From positions 62,001 to 126,000 of the forward strand of contig NZ_CAKZGO010000003.1 of NCBI RefSeq assembly GCF_936916975.1: 64,000 bases of DNA, given 5' to 3'. Position numbers and translations under genes: made by a program. The notes under the pieces were generated by a model. The model did no database searches. It saw nothing but the letters and a program-made list of their open reading frames with translations, and had not been told where the DNA came from. This document shows, piece after piece, positions 28,061 through 37,325 of the stretch; the first letter of the stretch is position 1, and every line of letters begins with the position of its first letter. The DNA is from an uncultured Dongia sp. (lineage in GTDB: Bacteria; Pseudomonadota; Alphaproteobacteria; Dongiales; Dongiaceae).

Positions 28061-28891
28061 CTAAAATCTGATTCCCTTGAAGGCACGGACCTGCGCAGTC
28101 AGCGCGGTCTCGATCGGCAGGCGCTCCATCGAACTGGCACCGTAAAAGCCGTGAATGCCGGGCACCTCGGCAAGAATATACGCTGCATCTTCGGGCGACG
28201 AAATCGGACCGCCATGACAGAGGATGATGACGTCCTTGCGTATCTTGCGCGCCGCTTCGGCCATTTCGTCGATGCGCTTCGGGCAATCTTCGAGCCTGAA
28301 AGCGGTCTCGGCGCCGATGCTGCCGCCGGTCGTCAGGCCGAGATGTGCAACGATGATGTCGGCGCCAGCCCTGACCATGGCGGCGGCCTCATCGGCGTTG
28401 AATACATAGGGTGTGGTGAGCATATCTTTCTCGCGGGCCTTGGCGATCAAATCGACCTCCAGGCCATAGCTCATGCCGGTTTCTTCAAGGTTGCGGCGAA
28501 AGACACCGTCGATCAGGCCCACGGTGGGGAAATTCTGGATTCCGGAAAAGCCGAGTGCCTTCAATTCGTCCAGAAAGGAATCGGCCAAAAGAAAGGGATC
28601 GGTGCCGTTCACACCAGCCAGCACGGGCGTATGCCTGACCACGGGCAGGACTTCGCGCGCCATCTCCTTGACGATTTCGTTGGCGTTGCCATAGGCCAGG
28701 ATGCCCGCGAGAGAGCCACGGCCTGCCATCCGGTAGCGACCAGAGTTATAAATGATGATCAAATCGGCGCCGCCGGCTTCCTCGCATTTGGCAGACAGGC
28801 CGGTGCCGGCGCCCGCGCCGATGATTGGTTCCTTCCGGGCGATCATCCCCCGGAAGCGCTCCAGCAATTGACTGCGCTCAATGCGAGGCAT
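28061..28891 (-). CDS. Phosphoenolpyruvate hydrolase-like TIM-barrel protein (Tm-1 C-terminal domain family)
   Basis: 276 residues, barrel related to the PEP mutase/isocitrate lyase superfamily. Landmarks are [31 protein letters not shown] (near 25-55) and [23 protein letters not shown]. This family forms the C-terminal half of plant and fungal Tm-1-like proteins and here is a separate gene. ATG 28891 is preferred although it overlaps the membrane-protein gene by 14 bp; ATG 28909 and 28915 are alternatives with no clearly better ribosome site. Confidence 0.87.
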   Translation of the reverse strand: MPRIERSQLLERFRGMIARKEPIIGAGAGTGLSAKCEEAGGADLIIIYNSGRYRMAGRGSLAGILAYGNANEIVKEMAREVLPVVRHTPVLAGVNGTDPFLLADSFLDELKALGFSGIQNFPTVGLIDGVFRRNLEETGMSYGLEVDLIAKAREKDMLTTPYVFNADEAAAMVRAGADIIVAHLGLTTGGSIGAETAFRLEDCPKRIDEMAEAARKIRKDVIILCHGGPISSPEDAAYILAEVPGIHGFYGASSMERLPIETALTAQVRAFKGIRF

Positions 28892-29354
28892 CGTTTGCCC
28901 GCTCCTCATGCCCATTCCCTGCCCGCCCGAGCAGCGCGACCAACCCAGCCAGCATGCAGGCGATCACGGCAATGGTCCATGTGAAGCCGTGCAGGTACCA
29001 CGGCGTCGCATTGATCTGTGCCTTGCCCAACACGGTATTGGGGTTGGGCGGGTTGAGAAAGAAAGCGCCATAGAGATACGCGGCGAAGATCGCGATCAGC
29101 AACGCCAGGCAGAAGATCATCGCGACGATGACCGCCACCTTCACCACCGAGCGTTTCGGCACCCCCGGCTGTGCCAGCGGCAGCAGATTATTGATTAGAC
29201 CGGCCAACACCACCAGGATGCAACCGATCGTGAAGAGCGACATGCTGAACGGCTGGAAGATCAGCAGCAATGCGAGAACCCCGAGCCCGATGATGGCGAA
29301 TTCCAACCTGCGCGCTGAGATTGGCGTCAGCTTCCCGTTGCTGCTCTCGTTCAT
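28878..29354 (-). CDS. Small membrane protein of unknown function in the importer operon
   Basis: 158 residues with four predicted membrane helices (about 19-36, 38-60, 70-95 and 125-143) and a polar loop between helices 3 and 4. I recognise no family. It is locked in the operon between the ATPase gene (4-bp overlap) and the PEP-hydrolase-like gene (overlap), so it is certainly expressed with them. Such small integral proteins sometimes accompany MalK-type glycerol or sugar importers, but a specific role is not supported. Confidence 0.8.
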   Translation of the reverse strand: MNESSNGKLTPISARRLEFAIIGLGVLALLLIFQPFSMSLFTIGCILVVLAGLINNLLPLAQPGVPKRSVVKVAVIVAMIFCLALLIAIFAAYLYGAFFLNPPNPNTVLGKAQINATPWYLHGFTWTIAVIACMLAGLVALLGRAGNGHEERANDASH

Positions 29355-30439
29355 GCGCGCACCGCCCTTCCGTCGTCGGTAAAAATATGGGTTTGCGCGG
29401 GGTCCGGAACGAGATGGAGCGCCTCGCCTGGCTTCACTTTCATCTCGCGCGGGACGACGACCCGGATGTCGCTGCCGGTCACGGTCCGGGCGTGAACCAG
29501 GGTCTCGGCGCCCATCGGCTCGATCAGCTCCGCCATGGCGCCAATGGCATCGACCGTCCCGTTCGGAACCACCGAGAAGGCGCGCGGCCGCACGCCCACG
29601 GTGACCTTTCCGGGGCGCAGCCGGGCGACACCGGGATTGACGCTGATCACAACATCTTGCTGATCGAAGGTAACCGTCGCCTTGCCGCTGCTGTAGTCTT
29701 TGAATTGCACCTCGATCAAATTCATCTGCGGTGTGCCGATGAAACTCGCCACAAAGACGTTATCCGGCTTGGCAAACACCTCGTGCGGGCTTCCAACCTG
29801 CTCAATCAACCCATCACGCATGATGGCGATGCGATCCGCCATGGTGAGGGCCTCAAGCTGATCGTGCGTCACGATGACGGTCGCCTTAGAAAGGTTGGAC
29901 AGCACGGCCTTGATCTGCCCGCGCATGGAATGTCGCAATTCCACATCCAGCCGGGAGAGGGGCTCGTCGAACAGGAAGCAATTGGGATCGCGGATGATCG
30001 CTCGTGCCACGGCGATGCGCTGTTTCTCACCCTCGGAAACCTGGCCCGGCAGGCGTTCCAGAATCTCGCGAAGATGCAAAATCTCGGCCACCCGGCTGAC
30101 GCGCGACGCCATTTCGCTTGAACTCAGCTTCTCGTGGTAAAGCGGCATGGCAATGTTCTCGCGGACGGTCAGGGCCGGATACAATGCGTAGAACTGAAAC
30201 ACCATCGCAATGTCGCGCTTCTGCGGCGACAGATCGTTCATCCGCTGGCCGGCAATGACGACGTCGCCGGACGTTGCCCGCTCCAATCCGGCAATCATGC
30301 GCAGGGTGGTCGTCTTGCCGCAGCCCGACGGGCCTAGCAGGCACACCACCTCACCCGCCGCCACGGAAAGATCGGCATCGCGCACGGCTATGAATTCGCC
30401 GAACGCCTTGGTGACTTTACGGATCTCGATGGTTGACAT
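29351..30439 (-). CDS. ABC importer ATPase, MalK/UgpC type, with altered signature motif
   Basis: 362 residues. Walker A GPSGCGKTTT (near 34-43), Q-loop MVFQFYALYP, Walker B CFLFDEPLSRLD and switch His (VIVTHDQ) are intact, and a C-terminal TOBE-type regulatory domain follows (about 230-360). The ABC signature is odd: QVSEGEKQRIAVARA rather than LSGGQ, with the first glycine replaced by glutamate. The second ATPase of the same operon (34128-35228) has a normal LSGGE signature, so the two may form a heterodimer with one canonical site. Confidence 0.93.
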   Translation of the reverse strand: MSTIEIRKVTKAFGEFIAVRDADLSVAAGEVVCLLGPSGCGKTTTLRMIAGLERATSGDVVIAGQRMNDLSPQKRDIAMVFQFYALYPALTVRENIAMPLYHEKLSSSEMASRVSRVAEILHLREILERLPGQVSEGEKQRIAVARAIIRDPNCFLFDEPLSRLDVELRHSMRGQIKAVLSNLSKATVIVTHDQLEALTMADRIAIMRDGLIEQVGSPHEVFAKPDNVFVASFIGTPQMNLIEVQFKDYSSGKATVTFDQQDVVISVNPGVARLRPGKVTVGVRPRAFSVVPNGTVDAIGAMAELIEPMGAETLVHARTVTGSDIRVVVPREMKVKPGEALHLVPDPAQTHIFTDDGRAVRA

Positions 30440-30440
30440 G

Positions 30441-31385
30441 CTATTTCTTCACCGTACCGAATGTGACGCCGCGCAGCAGATGCTCCTGCAGAAAGAAGGT
30501 CACCAGGAAAACCGGGATAAGGAACAGCGTCTCGATCGCCGCCAGCAATGTCCAATCCGTGCCGCGTCCGCCCGACGACACAGCCTGGTTCATCGCCACG
30601 GGGACCGTGCGCGTATCCGGACCGGTCAAGAGCAGCGCGAACAGGAACTCGTTCCACGTGAGGATGAGGCCGAAAACGAAGGTCGCCGCCAGACCCGCGA
30701 CCACCTGCGGCAGACAGATCTTGAAGAAGACTTTGACTTCAGACGACCCGTCGATCCGGGCTGCATCTTCGACATCGGTCGACAATTCATCGAAGAAGCT
30801 CTTCATCATCCATATCGTGAAGGCCAGGTTGAAAGCCGTGTAGAGCAGGATTATACCGAGATAAGATCCCGACAGCCCCACCGTGCGAAACATGAGAATG
30901 ACCGGAATGACGACCACGATCGCCGGCAGCATGCGGGTCGTCAGGATGATGAAGAGATAGGTGTCGTTGCCCTTCAGCGGATAGCGCGAGAATCCATAGG
31001 CTGCAAGTGTGCCAAAAATCAGCGCCAGCACAACGGAGGCAGTGGCGATCACGATCGAGTTGAGGAAGAATCGATCGAAGCCGGTAGCCTCCGGCTGACT
31101 GCCCGCTGTCATGACGCGCGAGAACACCGATCCAAAATTCTCAAGGGTCGGTGTGAAGACGAACTGCTCCGGAATGAGCCCGAGGAGCGAGGTCGGCGAG
31201 AGTGTCGGTGGCACTGAAAGCGCCAGCCCTTGAGGCTTGATCGCCGTGAAGATGATGAACAGCACCGGCAGAAAATAGATGAAGCTGATCAACGCCACGA
31301 AAGCCGTGTGGCCCCAGCCGGCTTCCGACACGCCGCTGCTCTTGCGAATTCCGAGCCGTTCCCAGATCGAGATGCCATATGCCAT
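30441..31385 (-). CDS. ABC importer permease (MalG/UgpE family)
   Basis: 314 residues, six predicted membrane helices. The cytoplasmic EAA loop is visible as DVEDAARIDGSSEVKVFFKICLPQ (near 194-217), which docks onto the ATPase. It begins 3 bp after the stop of the MalF-type gene and ends one base before the ATPase gene. It works with that partner and the binding protein at 32642. Confidence 0.93.
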   Translation of the reverse strand: MAYGISIWERLGIRKSSGVSEAGWGHTAFVALISFIYFLPVLFIIFTAIKPQGLALSVPPTLSPTSLLGLIPEQFVFTPTLENFGSVFSRVMTAGSQPEATGFDRFFLNSIVIATASVVLALIFGTLAAYGFSRYPLKGNDTYLFIILTTRMLPAIVVVIPVILMFRTVGLSGSYLGIILLYTAFNLAFTIWMMKSFFDELSTDVEDAARIDGSSEVKVFFKICLPQVVAGLAATFVFGLILTWNEFLFALLLTGPDTRTVPVAMNQAVSSGGRGTDWTLLAAIETLFLIPVFLVTFFLQEHLLRGVTFGTVKK

Positions 31386-31388
31386 GGT

Positions 31389-32465
31389 TCAGCTCTCCTG
31401 GTTTCTGCGATTGGCGAGATAGAGATAGAGGTTGGTCAGCACAATCACCATGAACAACATGACATAAGAGATCGCGGCCCCCTCGCTCGTCTTGTTCTGT
31501 TCGTTGGCAATGCGGATAAGATGGTAGGAGATCGTCATCGTGTCGTTGCCGCCCTTGGTCAACAGGATCACGAGGTCGGCCAGCTTGAAAGCTTCTATGG
31601 TGCGGAACAGCAGCGCCAGCATCAGCAATCCACGGATATAGGGGAAGGTGATGCTCCAGAATCGTCGCCAGGCGGAAACCCGGTCGATCGCTGCCGCCTC
31701 ATAGAGATATTTTGGTACTGAGACCAGGCCCGCCAGCACCAGCAACATAACAAAGGGGGACCACATCCAGGCATCGGCAAAAACGATACCGGCGACGGCA
31801 CCCGCCTTGCTGTCCATCAGGATGAATTGGCCACCCGTGATGGCGTTCATCACATAGCTCAGGATGCCGAAGGTCGGGTCGTAATAATAGGTAAAGAACA
31901 CACCCGAGGCGACCACGGACAGCATCATCGGTGTGAGCACCAGGATGAGAAGGTACTTGCGGAGCGGAAACTGCTTGGCAAAGAGCATAGCGAGGAGGAA
32001 TCCGACCATCATCTGCGCTGAGACCGTGAGAACGACGAACAGCGCTGTGTTGACCAGCGCGCTCCAATTGCCCGGCGCAGCGATCTCGTTGGTCAGGACT
32101 TTGATATAGTTGTTGAGGCCGACAAATCGAATGGATTGCTGGTTCGACTGATAGGCGAAGAATGACAGGCCCAGCGACCACAGCAGCGGAAAGATGTTCA
32201 TGACGAACAGCACCGCGATCGCCGGCGCCACCAGTAGGCCGCCGTAATACCGACGTCGATATGCATTCACCACGAAAGCGGCGGCGATCATGGCGGCGGC
32301 AACGCCGACGACCCAGAAGGACACGGACGCCGGCAATGTAAGTGCGGCGAATATGGATAAGGCCAGCCCCGCGACGATCGCGAGGCGCCAGTTGTCGGCA
32401 CGGATCGCCAAAACACCTGGTGGCGGGCTGGTTGGTTCAATTGCAGACATGGCATGCATCGTCAT
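31389..32465 (-). CDS. ABC importer permease (MalF/UgpA family)
   Basis: 358 residues with about eight hydrophobic segments: two or three extra N-terminal helices, then the six-helix transporter core. The EAA loop is YLYEAAAIDRVSAWRRFWSITFPYIR. The start is placed at ATG 32465; nearby ATGs at 32459 and 32450 are equally possible and none has a strong ribosome site. A longer open frame to 32588 overlaps the hairpin behind the binding-protein gene and is unlikely to be coding. Confidence 0.9.
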   Translation of the reverse strand: MTMHAMSAIEPTSPPPGVLAIRADNWRLAIVAGLALSIFAALTLPASVSFWVVGVAAAMIAAAFVVNAYRRRYYGGLLVAPAIAVLFVMNIFPLLWSLGLSFFAYQSNQQSIRFVGLNNYIKVLTNEIAAPGNWSALVNTALFVVLTVSAQMMVGFLLAMLFAKQFPLRKYLLILVLTPMMLSVVASGVFFTYYYDPTFGILSYVMNAITGGQFILMDSKAGAVAGIVFADAWMWSPFVMLLVLAGLVSVPKYLYEAAAIDRVSAWRRFWSITFPYIRGLLMLALLFRTIEAFKLADLVILLTKGGNDTMTISYHLIRIANEQNKTSEGAAISYVMLFMVIVLTNLYLYLANRRNQES

Positions 32466-32593
32466 TCTGTGACATGTACCGTTTCTTGTGGTTGCGGGAC
32501 GGCGCATCCTTGCCGAGCGGCCATCCGCCCCTGCCGCGACGATCGACCGACAGCGAGGCAGAAAGTTCCGCTTCCCGCAAACCGGCATCAGAT

Positions 32594-32631
32594 GCTTCCG
32601 CCATGCGCCCGAAAGGGGCGATGGCGGAAGC
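32594..32631. terminator. Stem-loop after the third binding-protein gene
   Basis: Long inverted repeat: GCTTCCGCCATGCGCCC (32594-32610) against GGGCGATGGCGGAAGC (32616-32631), with one bulge and a GAAAG loop. It lies just past the binding-protein stop (minus strand) and before the permease gene. There is no U-run. It is the third such structure in the window at the same operon position. Confidence 0.65.
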
Positions 32632-32641
32632 CCCGATGACG

Positions 32642-34075
32642 CTATTGGATCAAGCCAGCTTCCGTCAGCAGGCTCTGCTGGAACTTGGCAATATTGTCCA
32701 AGGTCGTCTTTGCATCCTGCTTACCGGTGATGGCGAGGTCGAACTGATCCTGCTGCTGGGTCAGGAGTTCGAAGAACTGCGGCACATGCCACACGTCCTT
32801 CTGCCAGTCCAGCGAGGCAGCCCAGGCCCGGTTCCACGGGCGATAGGTGACATATTTCGGATCCGAGTACACCGACTTGATGGCGGACTGACCGCCACCG
32901 GCCGCAAACTGGTTCTGTATGTCGGCCGACAGCCACCATTTCACGAACTCCACCGCTTCCGCAGTTTGCTGCGGCGTCGTCCAAGTGGTCAGAACGAAGG
33001 GCTGGCCGCCGATATTCGACCAGCGAACCATCTTGCCGTCGGCACCCATTGTGCCCGGCATCATGCCGACCACCAGTTTGTCCGAGACCTTCGAGCTCTT
33101 TGGATCAAGCGAAGCTTCGCCAAGACCGATCCAGTCGATATTCATGGCCACCTTGCCTTCGCGGAACAATTCGTCCGACTTGAAGATGTCCATTGTTCCG
33201 GTCTTCGCCACCGGCGGCATGTAGTCGATCAGGTTGAGATACTTCTCTAGCGCCTTGACCGCTTCCGGTGAATTCACGACACCTTCCGCTTGCCCGTTCG
33301 GCACTTTGGTCTCATCCCAGACATCACCACCCATCTGCCAGATGAAGCCGTTGATCTGCATGGACGAGAAGTCGTATGACTTGCCGGCCTGGAACGCGAT
33401 GCCGTAGAAATCATCATCGGCTGGTTTGCCGGCCAGCATCTCGCCTTTCTTGCGGCGGAAGAATTCACCGACATTATTGAAATCGTCCCAGGTCATGGCA
33501 TCAAGTTCTTCGCCCGTGCAAGGCAGCTTCTTGTTGTACTTCGCCATGTAGCTTGCCTGCTCCGCCTCATGGCAGAGGACGTCCTTGCGCGCGAAGTTCA
33601 CCAGCACGTCCGGGAACTGCGGGAACCCATAGTAATTTGTCGATTTGTGCGGATAGGTGGCGTAGGCGTTGAGGGGGTTCGGATGGATCTCCATGAACGT
33701 TTTCATGAAATCAGGATCAGCGTCGAGAAGATCGTTGATCTGCCGAAAGTAGCCGCCTTCAACGAAGGCTCCCAGCCACTGCGAATCCGAAACGATGAAA
33801 TTGTATTTCTGCTCGCCGGAAGTGAGCGATGCGTTGACGCGGGTGTAGAAATCCGGCCAGGGAATGAAATCCACGTCGAGCTTCACGGTATTGCCGGATT
33901 TCGGCTTGTATTGCTCATCGAAGAATTTCTTCATGATGCGTGTCGGCGGCCAGTCCGGCACGGCCATGGTCAGCGTTACTTCTTCGGCGCGCACAAATGT
34001 CGGGTTCACCGCGACCAGCGAGGCAACGACACCTGCCGCCGTCACAGCGCCTTTGATCTTTCTGCTCATGCTCAT
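32642..34075 (-). CDS. ABC importer substrate-binding protein, family 1 (carbohydrate)
   Basis: 477 residues. The signal peptide occupies about residues 1-30 (hydrophobic AVTAAGVVASLVAV; cleavage near FVRA-EE). The mature protein resembles family 1 solute-binding proteins of MalE/UgpB-type importers. Start ATG 34075 is supported by GGGAGGAG eight bases upstream. The size is above average (usually about 420). The substrate is unknown; the operon's two ATPases, two permeases and carbohydrate-like enzymes suggest a sugar, polyol or sugar acid. Confidence 0.92.
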   Translation of the reverse strand: MSMSRKIKGAVTAAGVVASLVAVNPTFVRAEEVTLTMAVPDWPPTRIMKKFFDEQYKPKSGNTVKLDVDFIPWPDFYTRVNASLTSGEQKYNFIVSDSQWLGAFVEGGYFRQINDLLDADPDFMKTFMEIHPNPLNAYATYPHKSTNYYGFPQFPDVLVNFARKDVLCHEAEQASYMAKYNKKLPCTGEELDAMTWDDFNNVGEFFRRKKGEMLAGKPADDDFYGIAFQAGKSYDFSSMQINGFIWQMGGDVWDETKVPNGQAEGVVNSPEAVKALEKYLNLIDYMPPVAKTGTMDIFKSDELFREGKVAMNIDWIGLGEASLDPKSSKVSDKLVVGMMPGTMGADGKMVRWSNIGGQPFVLTTWTTPQQTAEAVEFVKWWLSADIQNQFAAGGGQSAIKSVYSDPKYVTYRPWNRAWAASLDWQKDVWHVPQFFELLTQQQDQFDLAITGKQDAKTTLDNIAKFQQSLLTEAGLIQ

Positions 34076-34127
34076 CTTCTGGTCTCCTCCCATTTATTGT
34101 TCTTTGTTTTTCTTCAGGCTTCTTGGG

Positions 34128-35228
34128 TCAGGCCATCACCTGCCCGCTCGAAGCTCGGAAGACGTGGAACTTTCTTGGATCGAGAATGATGGACGCCGGT
34201 TGCCCAGGCTGCAGGGATGACGCGGTCGATTCCGGCAGCACCATGCGGATCGTCTCGCCGCGGGTCTCCACTGAGACCACCGTGACATCGCCCAGCGGTT
34301 CGAGCATGGCGATGTTTGCGGCAAGTCCCGTTTCATCGCCCACGGCGAAACGTATGTCATTTGGACGGATACCGACGATGGCGGCCTCGCCGGGCGTCGC
34401 CGCCTGAAATCGTCGGACGAGTGGCAAGGCGCCGATCGGGGATTCCATACTGGCGCCGTCGTCGGCGAGACTTCCCTTGATCATGTTCATGTGGGGCGAG
34501 CCGATCTTGGCAGCCACGTAGAGGTCGCAGGGCGTTTCATAGAGTTCGTCCGGCGTGCCGATTTGTACCACGGCGCCGTCCCGCAGAACGGCGATCTCCT
34601 CGCCCATGGAAAGCGCCTCAAGCTCGTCCGGTGTCGCATAGACGATGGTTAGTCCGAATTGACGATGAAGCCGCTTCAGTTCCGCCCGCATGTCATGGCG
34701 GAGCTTTGCATCAAGATTGGTGAGCGGCTCATCGAGCAACAGAATGCGCGGACGCCGGATCAGAGACCGTCCCAATGCCACGCGCTGCTGCTCGCCCCCC
34801 GAGAGCGTGCCGGGCTTGCGGTCGATTTTCTTGTCAAGCCGCAGCATTGCGGCCGTTTCCTTGACACGACGGTCAATTTCCTCGCGCGCCAAGCCGGCCT
34901 CCACCAAAGGATAGGCGAGGTTGGCATAGACGCTCAAATGCGGATAAAGCGCAAAGGACTGGAACACCATCGAGACATCACGTCCCGCGATAGGTTCGTG
35001 GGTGAAATCCTTGCCGAAGATCTCGACCCGGCCATGGTCGGGGGCAACAAGACCGGCAATCGTGCGAAGCGCCGTGGTCTTGCCGACTGAGCTCGGCCCG
35101 AACAATACGAAAAAGCGGCCTTCCGCAACGGTAAAGGACAGATTCGCAAGCGCCCTGACACTGCCATAGGATTTGCTGACTTTCGTCAGGCTGAGCGCAT
35201 TGCTTTCCATGGCAGTGCCGATCATCAT
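34128..35228 (-). CDS. ABC importer ATPase, MalK/UgpC type
   Basis: 366 residues. Walker A is GPSSVGKTTA (the usual GC replaced by SV), signature GTLSGGEQQRVALGRS, Walker B ILLLDEPLTNLD. In the switch region TIVYATPDELEAL, the position normally occupied by histidine in VTHDQ is alanine or threonine, so this ATPase may lack the catalytic His. A TOBE-type domain ends the protein. The ATG overlaps the GntR stop by 4 bp and follows GGAGG. Together with the ATPase at 29351 it gives one importer two non-identical, complementary ATPases. Confidence 0.93.
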   Translation of the reverse strand: MMIGTAMESNALSLTKVSKSYGSVRALANLSFTVAEGRFFVLFGPSSVGKTTALRTIAGLVAPDHGRVEIFGKDFTHEPIAGRDVSMVFQSFALYPHLSVYANLAYPLVEAGLAREEIDRRVKETAAMLRLDKKIDRKPGTLSGGEQQRVALGRSLIRRPRILLLDEPLTNLDAKLRHDMRAELKRLHRQFGLTIVYATPDELEALSMGEEIAVLRDGAVVQIGTPDELYETPCDLYVAAKIGSPHMNMIKGSLADDGASMESPIGALPLVRRFQAATPGEAAIVGIRPNDIRFAVGDETGLAANIAMLEPLGDVTVVSVETRGETIRMVLPESTASSLQPGQPASIILDPRKFHVFRASSGQVMA

Positions 35229-35878
35229 GCAAAAGCCTCCAGCAAGCGATTGCGCGAGCGCTCGATGTGATCGCGCATCGCCCGTTCGGCGCCGTCTTCG
35301 TCACCCGACGACAATGCCACAAGCAGGGATTCGTGCTCGGTCAGCGCTTCTTCGGTTACCCGCGCCTGGAACATCAGGCGGAAGATATGGAAATGCGTGT
35401 GCAGGTGCTCGAGCGTGTCGCGGATCAACTCATTGCCAGCGATCTCCATGATCTGATCGTGCAGTTCCGCGTCAAGTCGCGCGAACCTGGAATAGCCCAA
35501 TCGCTCCCGGGTGCTATCCAGACTCCGCATCTGTTCGGCTGTGTCAGTCAGTTTGCGCATGCGATCTTCATTCACGCGTCGCGCGGCGCGACGAGCAGCG
35601 TCCGGCTCCAGCAATAGACGAAGCTCGTAGAGTTCCTCAAAGCGCCGCCGCGTGATCTGCGGGGCCGCGCTGTAACCGACCAGATGTGTTTTGACGACCA
35701 GGCCTTCGCCTTCCAGGCGTCCCAGCGCTTCGCGGATAGGTGTGTGAGAGACCTCAAGTTCGCGCACCAGTCCGTCAACCGTGATGCGCGCACCGGGCGC
35801 GATATCCAGCGCCATGAGCTTATTGAAAATCGCCCCGTAGACATCATCGACCAGGCCCTTATGCCGCTGAATCGCCAT
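35225..35878 (-). CDS. GntR/FCD-family transcriptional regulator
   Basis: 217 residues. The winged helix (ARITVDGLVRELEVSHTPIREALGRLEGEGLV, near 30-61) and the FCD effector domain (about 75-205, with metal-type His and Asp positions in RLDAELHDQI and HIFRLMF) define the family. It is the first gene of the long minus-strand operon and divergent from the Fe-alcohol dehydrogenase. The start is ATG 35878 behind GGGAG; an in-frame extension to 35950 lacks support. A GTATAC-centred palindrome in the intergenic region is the likely operator. Confidence 0.9.
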   Translation of the reverse strand: MAIQRHKGLVDDVYGAIFNKLMALDIAPGARITVDGLVRELEVSHTPIREALGRLEGEGLVVKTHLVGYSAAPQITRRRFEELYELRLLLEPDAARRAARRVNEDRMRKLTDTAEQMRSLDSTRERLGYSRFARLDAELHDQIMEIAGNELIRDTLEHLHTHFHIFRLMFQARVTEEALTEHESLLVALSSGDEDGAERAMRDHIERSRNRLLEAFA

Positions 35879-35973
35879 GGAACTCCCGTTAAAACGCGTC
35901 GCGATGGTTCTAGCTTGCGGCCGAACGTTTCCCTCGCCGCAGATGCTCAACGAATTGATCTGTCGTTGGCCAT

Positions 35974-35997
35974 ATCGTATACGATATTATATACGAT
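35974..35997. promoter_or_regulatory. Candidate GntR/FCD operator
   Basis: The perfect palindrome ATCGTATACGAT (35974-35985) is followed five bases later by ATACGAT (35991-35997), a repeated half-site. GTATAC-type palindromes are common operators of FCD-class GntR regulators. It lies between the divergent GntR and Fe-alcohol dehydrogenase genes. Binding is inferred. Confidence 0.6.
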
Positions 35998-36054
35998 CTC
36001 AACTACCATGAAGCGGATTTCTCGATTTTCAATGTTAATCAAGGGATTACTGCC

Positions 36055-37293
36055 ATGTCAGATGATGTGCCCGATTTTTCCGTGATGAGAATGCCGCGAG
36101 AGATTCTGTTCGGCGAAGGTCAGTTGGCTGCCATAGGCCAGGTTGCAGCGCGGCTTGGCGCACGCGCCCTGATCTGCACCGACGGGCGTTTCGCGGCCAC
36201 CGAGGCCTTCGCCCTATTGCTGGGCAATCTGCAAGTGGCCGGCCTCAAATGCCATATCTTCGACGCAGTCGAGCCCGATCTTCCCGCGGAGAATGTCTAT
36301 CGCTGCGCTGAGATGGCACATCACTTCGCGCCGGATCTCGTCATCGGTGTCGGCGGCGGCAGTTGCATCGACCTCGCAAAATGCGCAGCACTCATTCTCA
36401 CGTATGGCGGCAAGCTCGAGGATTATTACGGCGAATTCAAGATTCCCGCGCCCATTCTCCCGGTGATCGCCGTGCCCACTACCTCCGGCACAGGATCCGA
36501 GGTGACGCCCGTCGCCGTGGTGTCCGATTCAGAACGCACGCTCAAGATCGGCATCTCCAGCCCATACATGATTCCGGCCGCCGCAATCTGCGATCCGATC
36601 CTCAGCTGGACTTGCCCGCCTCGGCTGACGGCAATCGCCGGCGCCGACGCGCTCACCCATGCGATTGAAGCTTTCACGGCATACCGGCGCGAGCCGAACG
36701 CCGATTTGGCGCAAAAGCATGTCTTTGTCGGCAAGAACGCATTCAGCGATATCTTCGCGCTGAAAGCCATATCGCTGATCGGCAGGAGCCTGGAGCGGGC
36801 CTGCGCCGACGGATCCGATCGGCGGGCACGATCCGACCTTATGCAAGGCGCCCTCGCCGCCGGCTGTGCCTTTGGTACCGCTGGCACCTCGCTGGCGCAT
36901 GCCGTGCAATACCCGATCGGTGCGGTGACTCATACGCCGCATGGTATCGGCGTCGCAGCCGTCCTCCTTTATGCCATGAGCTACAACCGTACTGCCGCGT
37001 TGGCGGAGATGGCCGAGATCGCGGTGGCGCTCGGCGTGGATCGGGCGGCCCGGTCCATCGAGGAACTTTCTCATATCGCGATCGGGGAAGTCGGCCGGAT
37101 TTTCGCTGCCATCGGCATCCCCACGACGTTGCAAGACCTCGGCCTGCCAAAAGACCGGATCGACTGGACGGCCGATCAAGCCGCTGGGATCGCGCGCCTG
37201 CTGAAGAACAATCCACGGCCCATCGATCGCGACGGGCTGCAGAAATTCCTCGTGGCGGCTTTCGATGGCGATCTTGCCGCCGCTGCCCAATAG
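36055..37293 (+). CDS. Iron-containing alcohol dehydrogenase
   Basis: 412 residues. NAD-binding GVGGGSCIDLAKCAAL (near 98-113), TTSGTGSEVTPVAVV and the metal-binding GADALTHAIEAF plus HTPHGIG segments identify the Fe-ADH family. It would oxidise a primary or secondary alcohol, or reduce an aldehyde, with NAD. It is divergent from the GntR regulator and followed by a ribosome site and an aldehyde dehydrogenase relic, suggesting an alcohol-aldehyde-acid oxidation pair that has been lost. The usual family length is 380-390, so this one has a slightly longer middle. Confidence 0.93.
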   Translation: MSDDVPDFSVMRMPREILFGEGQLAAIGQVAARLGARALICTDGRFAATEAFALLLGNLQVAGLKCHIFDAVEPDLPAENVYRCAEMAHHFAPDLVIGVGGGSCIDLAKCAALILTYGGKLEDYYGEFKIPAPILPVIAVPTTSGTGSEVTPVAVVSDSERTLKIGISSPYMIPAAAICDPILSWTCPPRLTAIAGADALTHAIEAFTAYRREPNADLAQKHVFVGKNAFSDIFALKAISLIGRSLERACADGSDRRARSDLMQGALAAGCAFGTAGTSLAHAVQYPIGAVTHTPHGIGVAAVLLYAMSYNRTAALAEMAEIAVALGVDRAARSIEELSHIAIGEVGRIFAAIGIPTTLQDLGLPKDRIDWTADQAAGIARLLKNNPRPIDRDGLQKFLVAAFDGDLAAAAQ

Positions 37294-37325
37294 CCTCGCT
37301 CGCAAACTCATTGGAGGGCTCTGAC

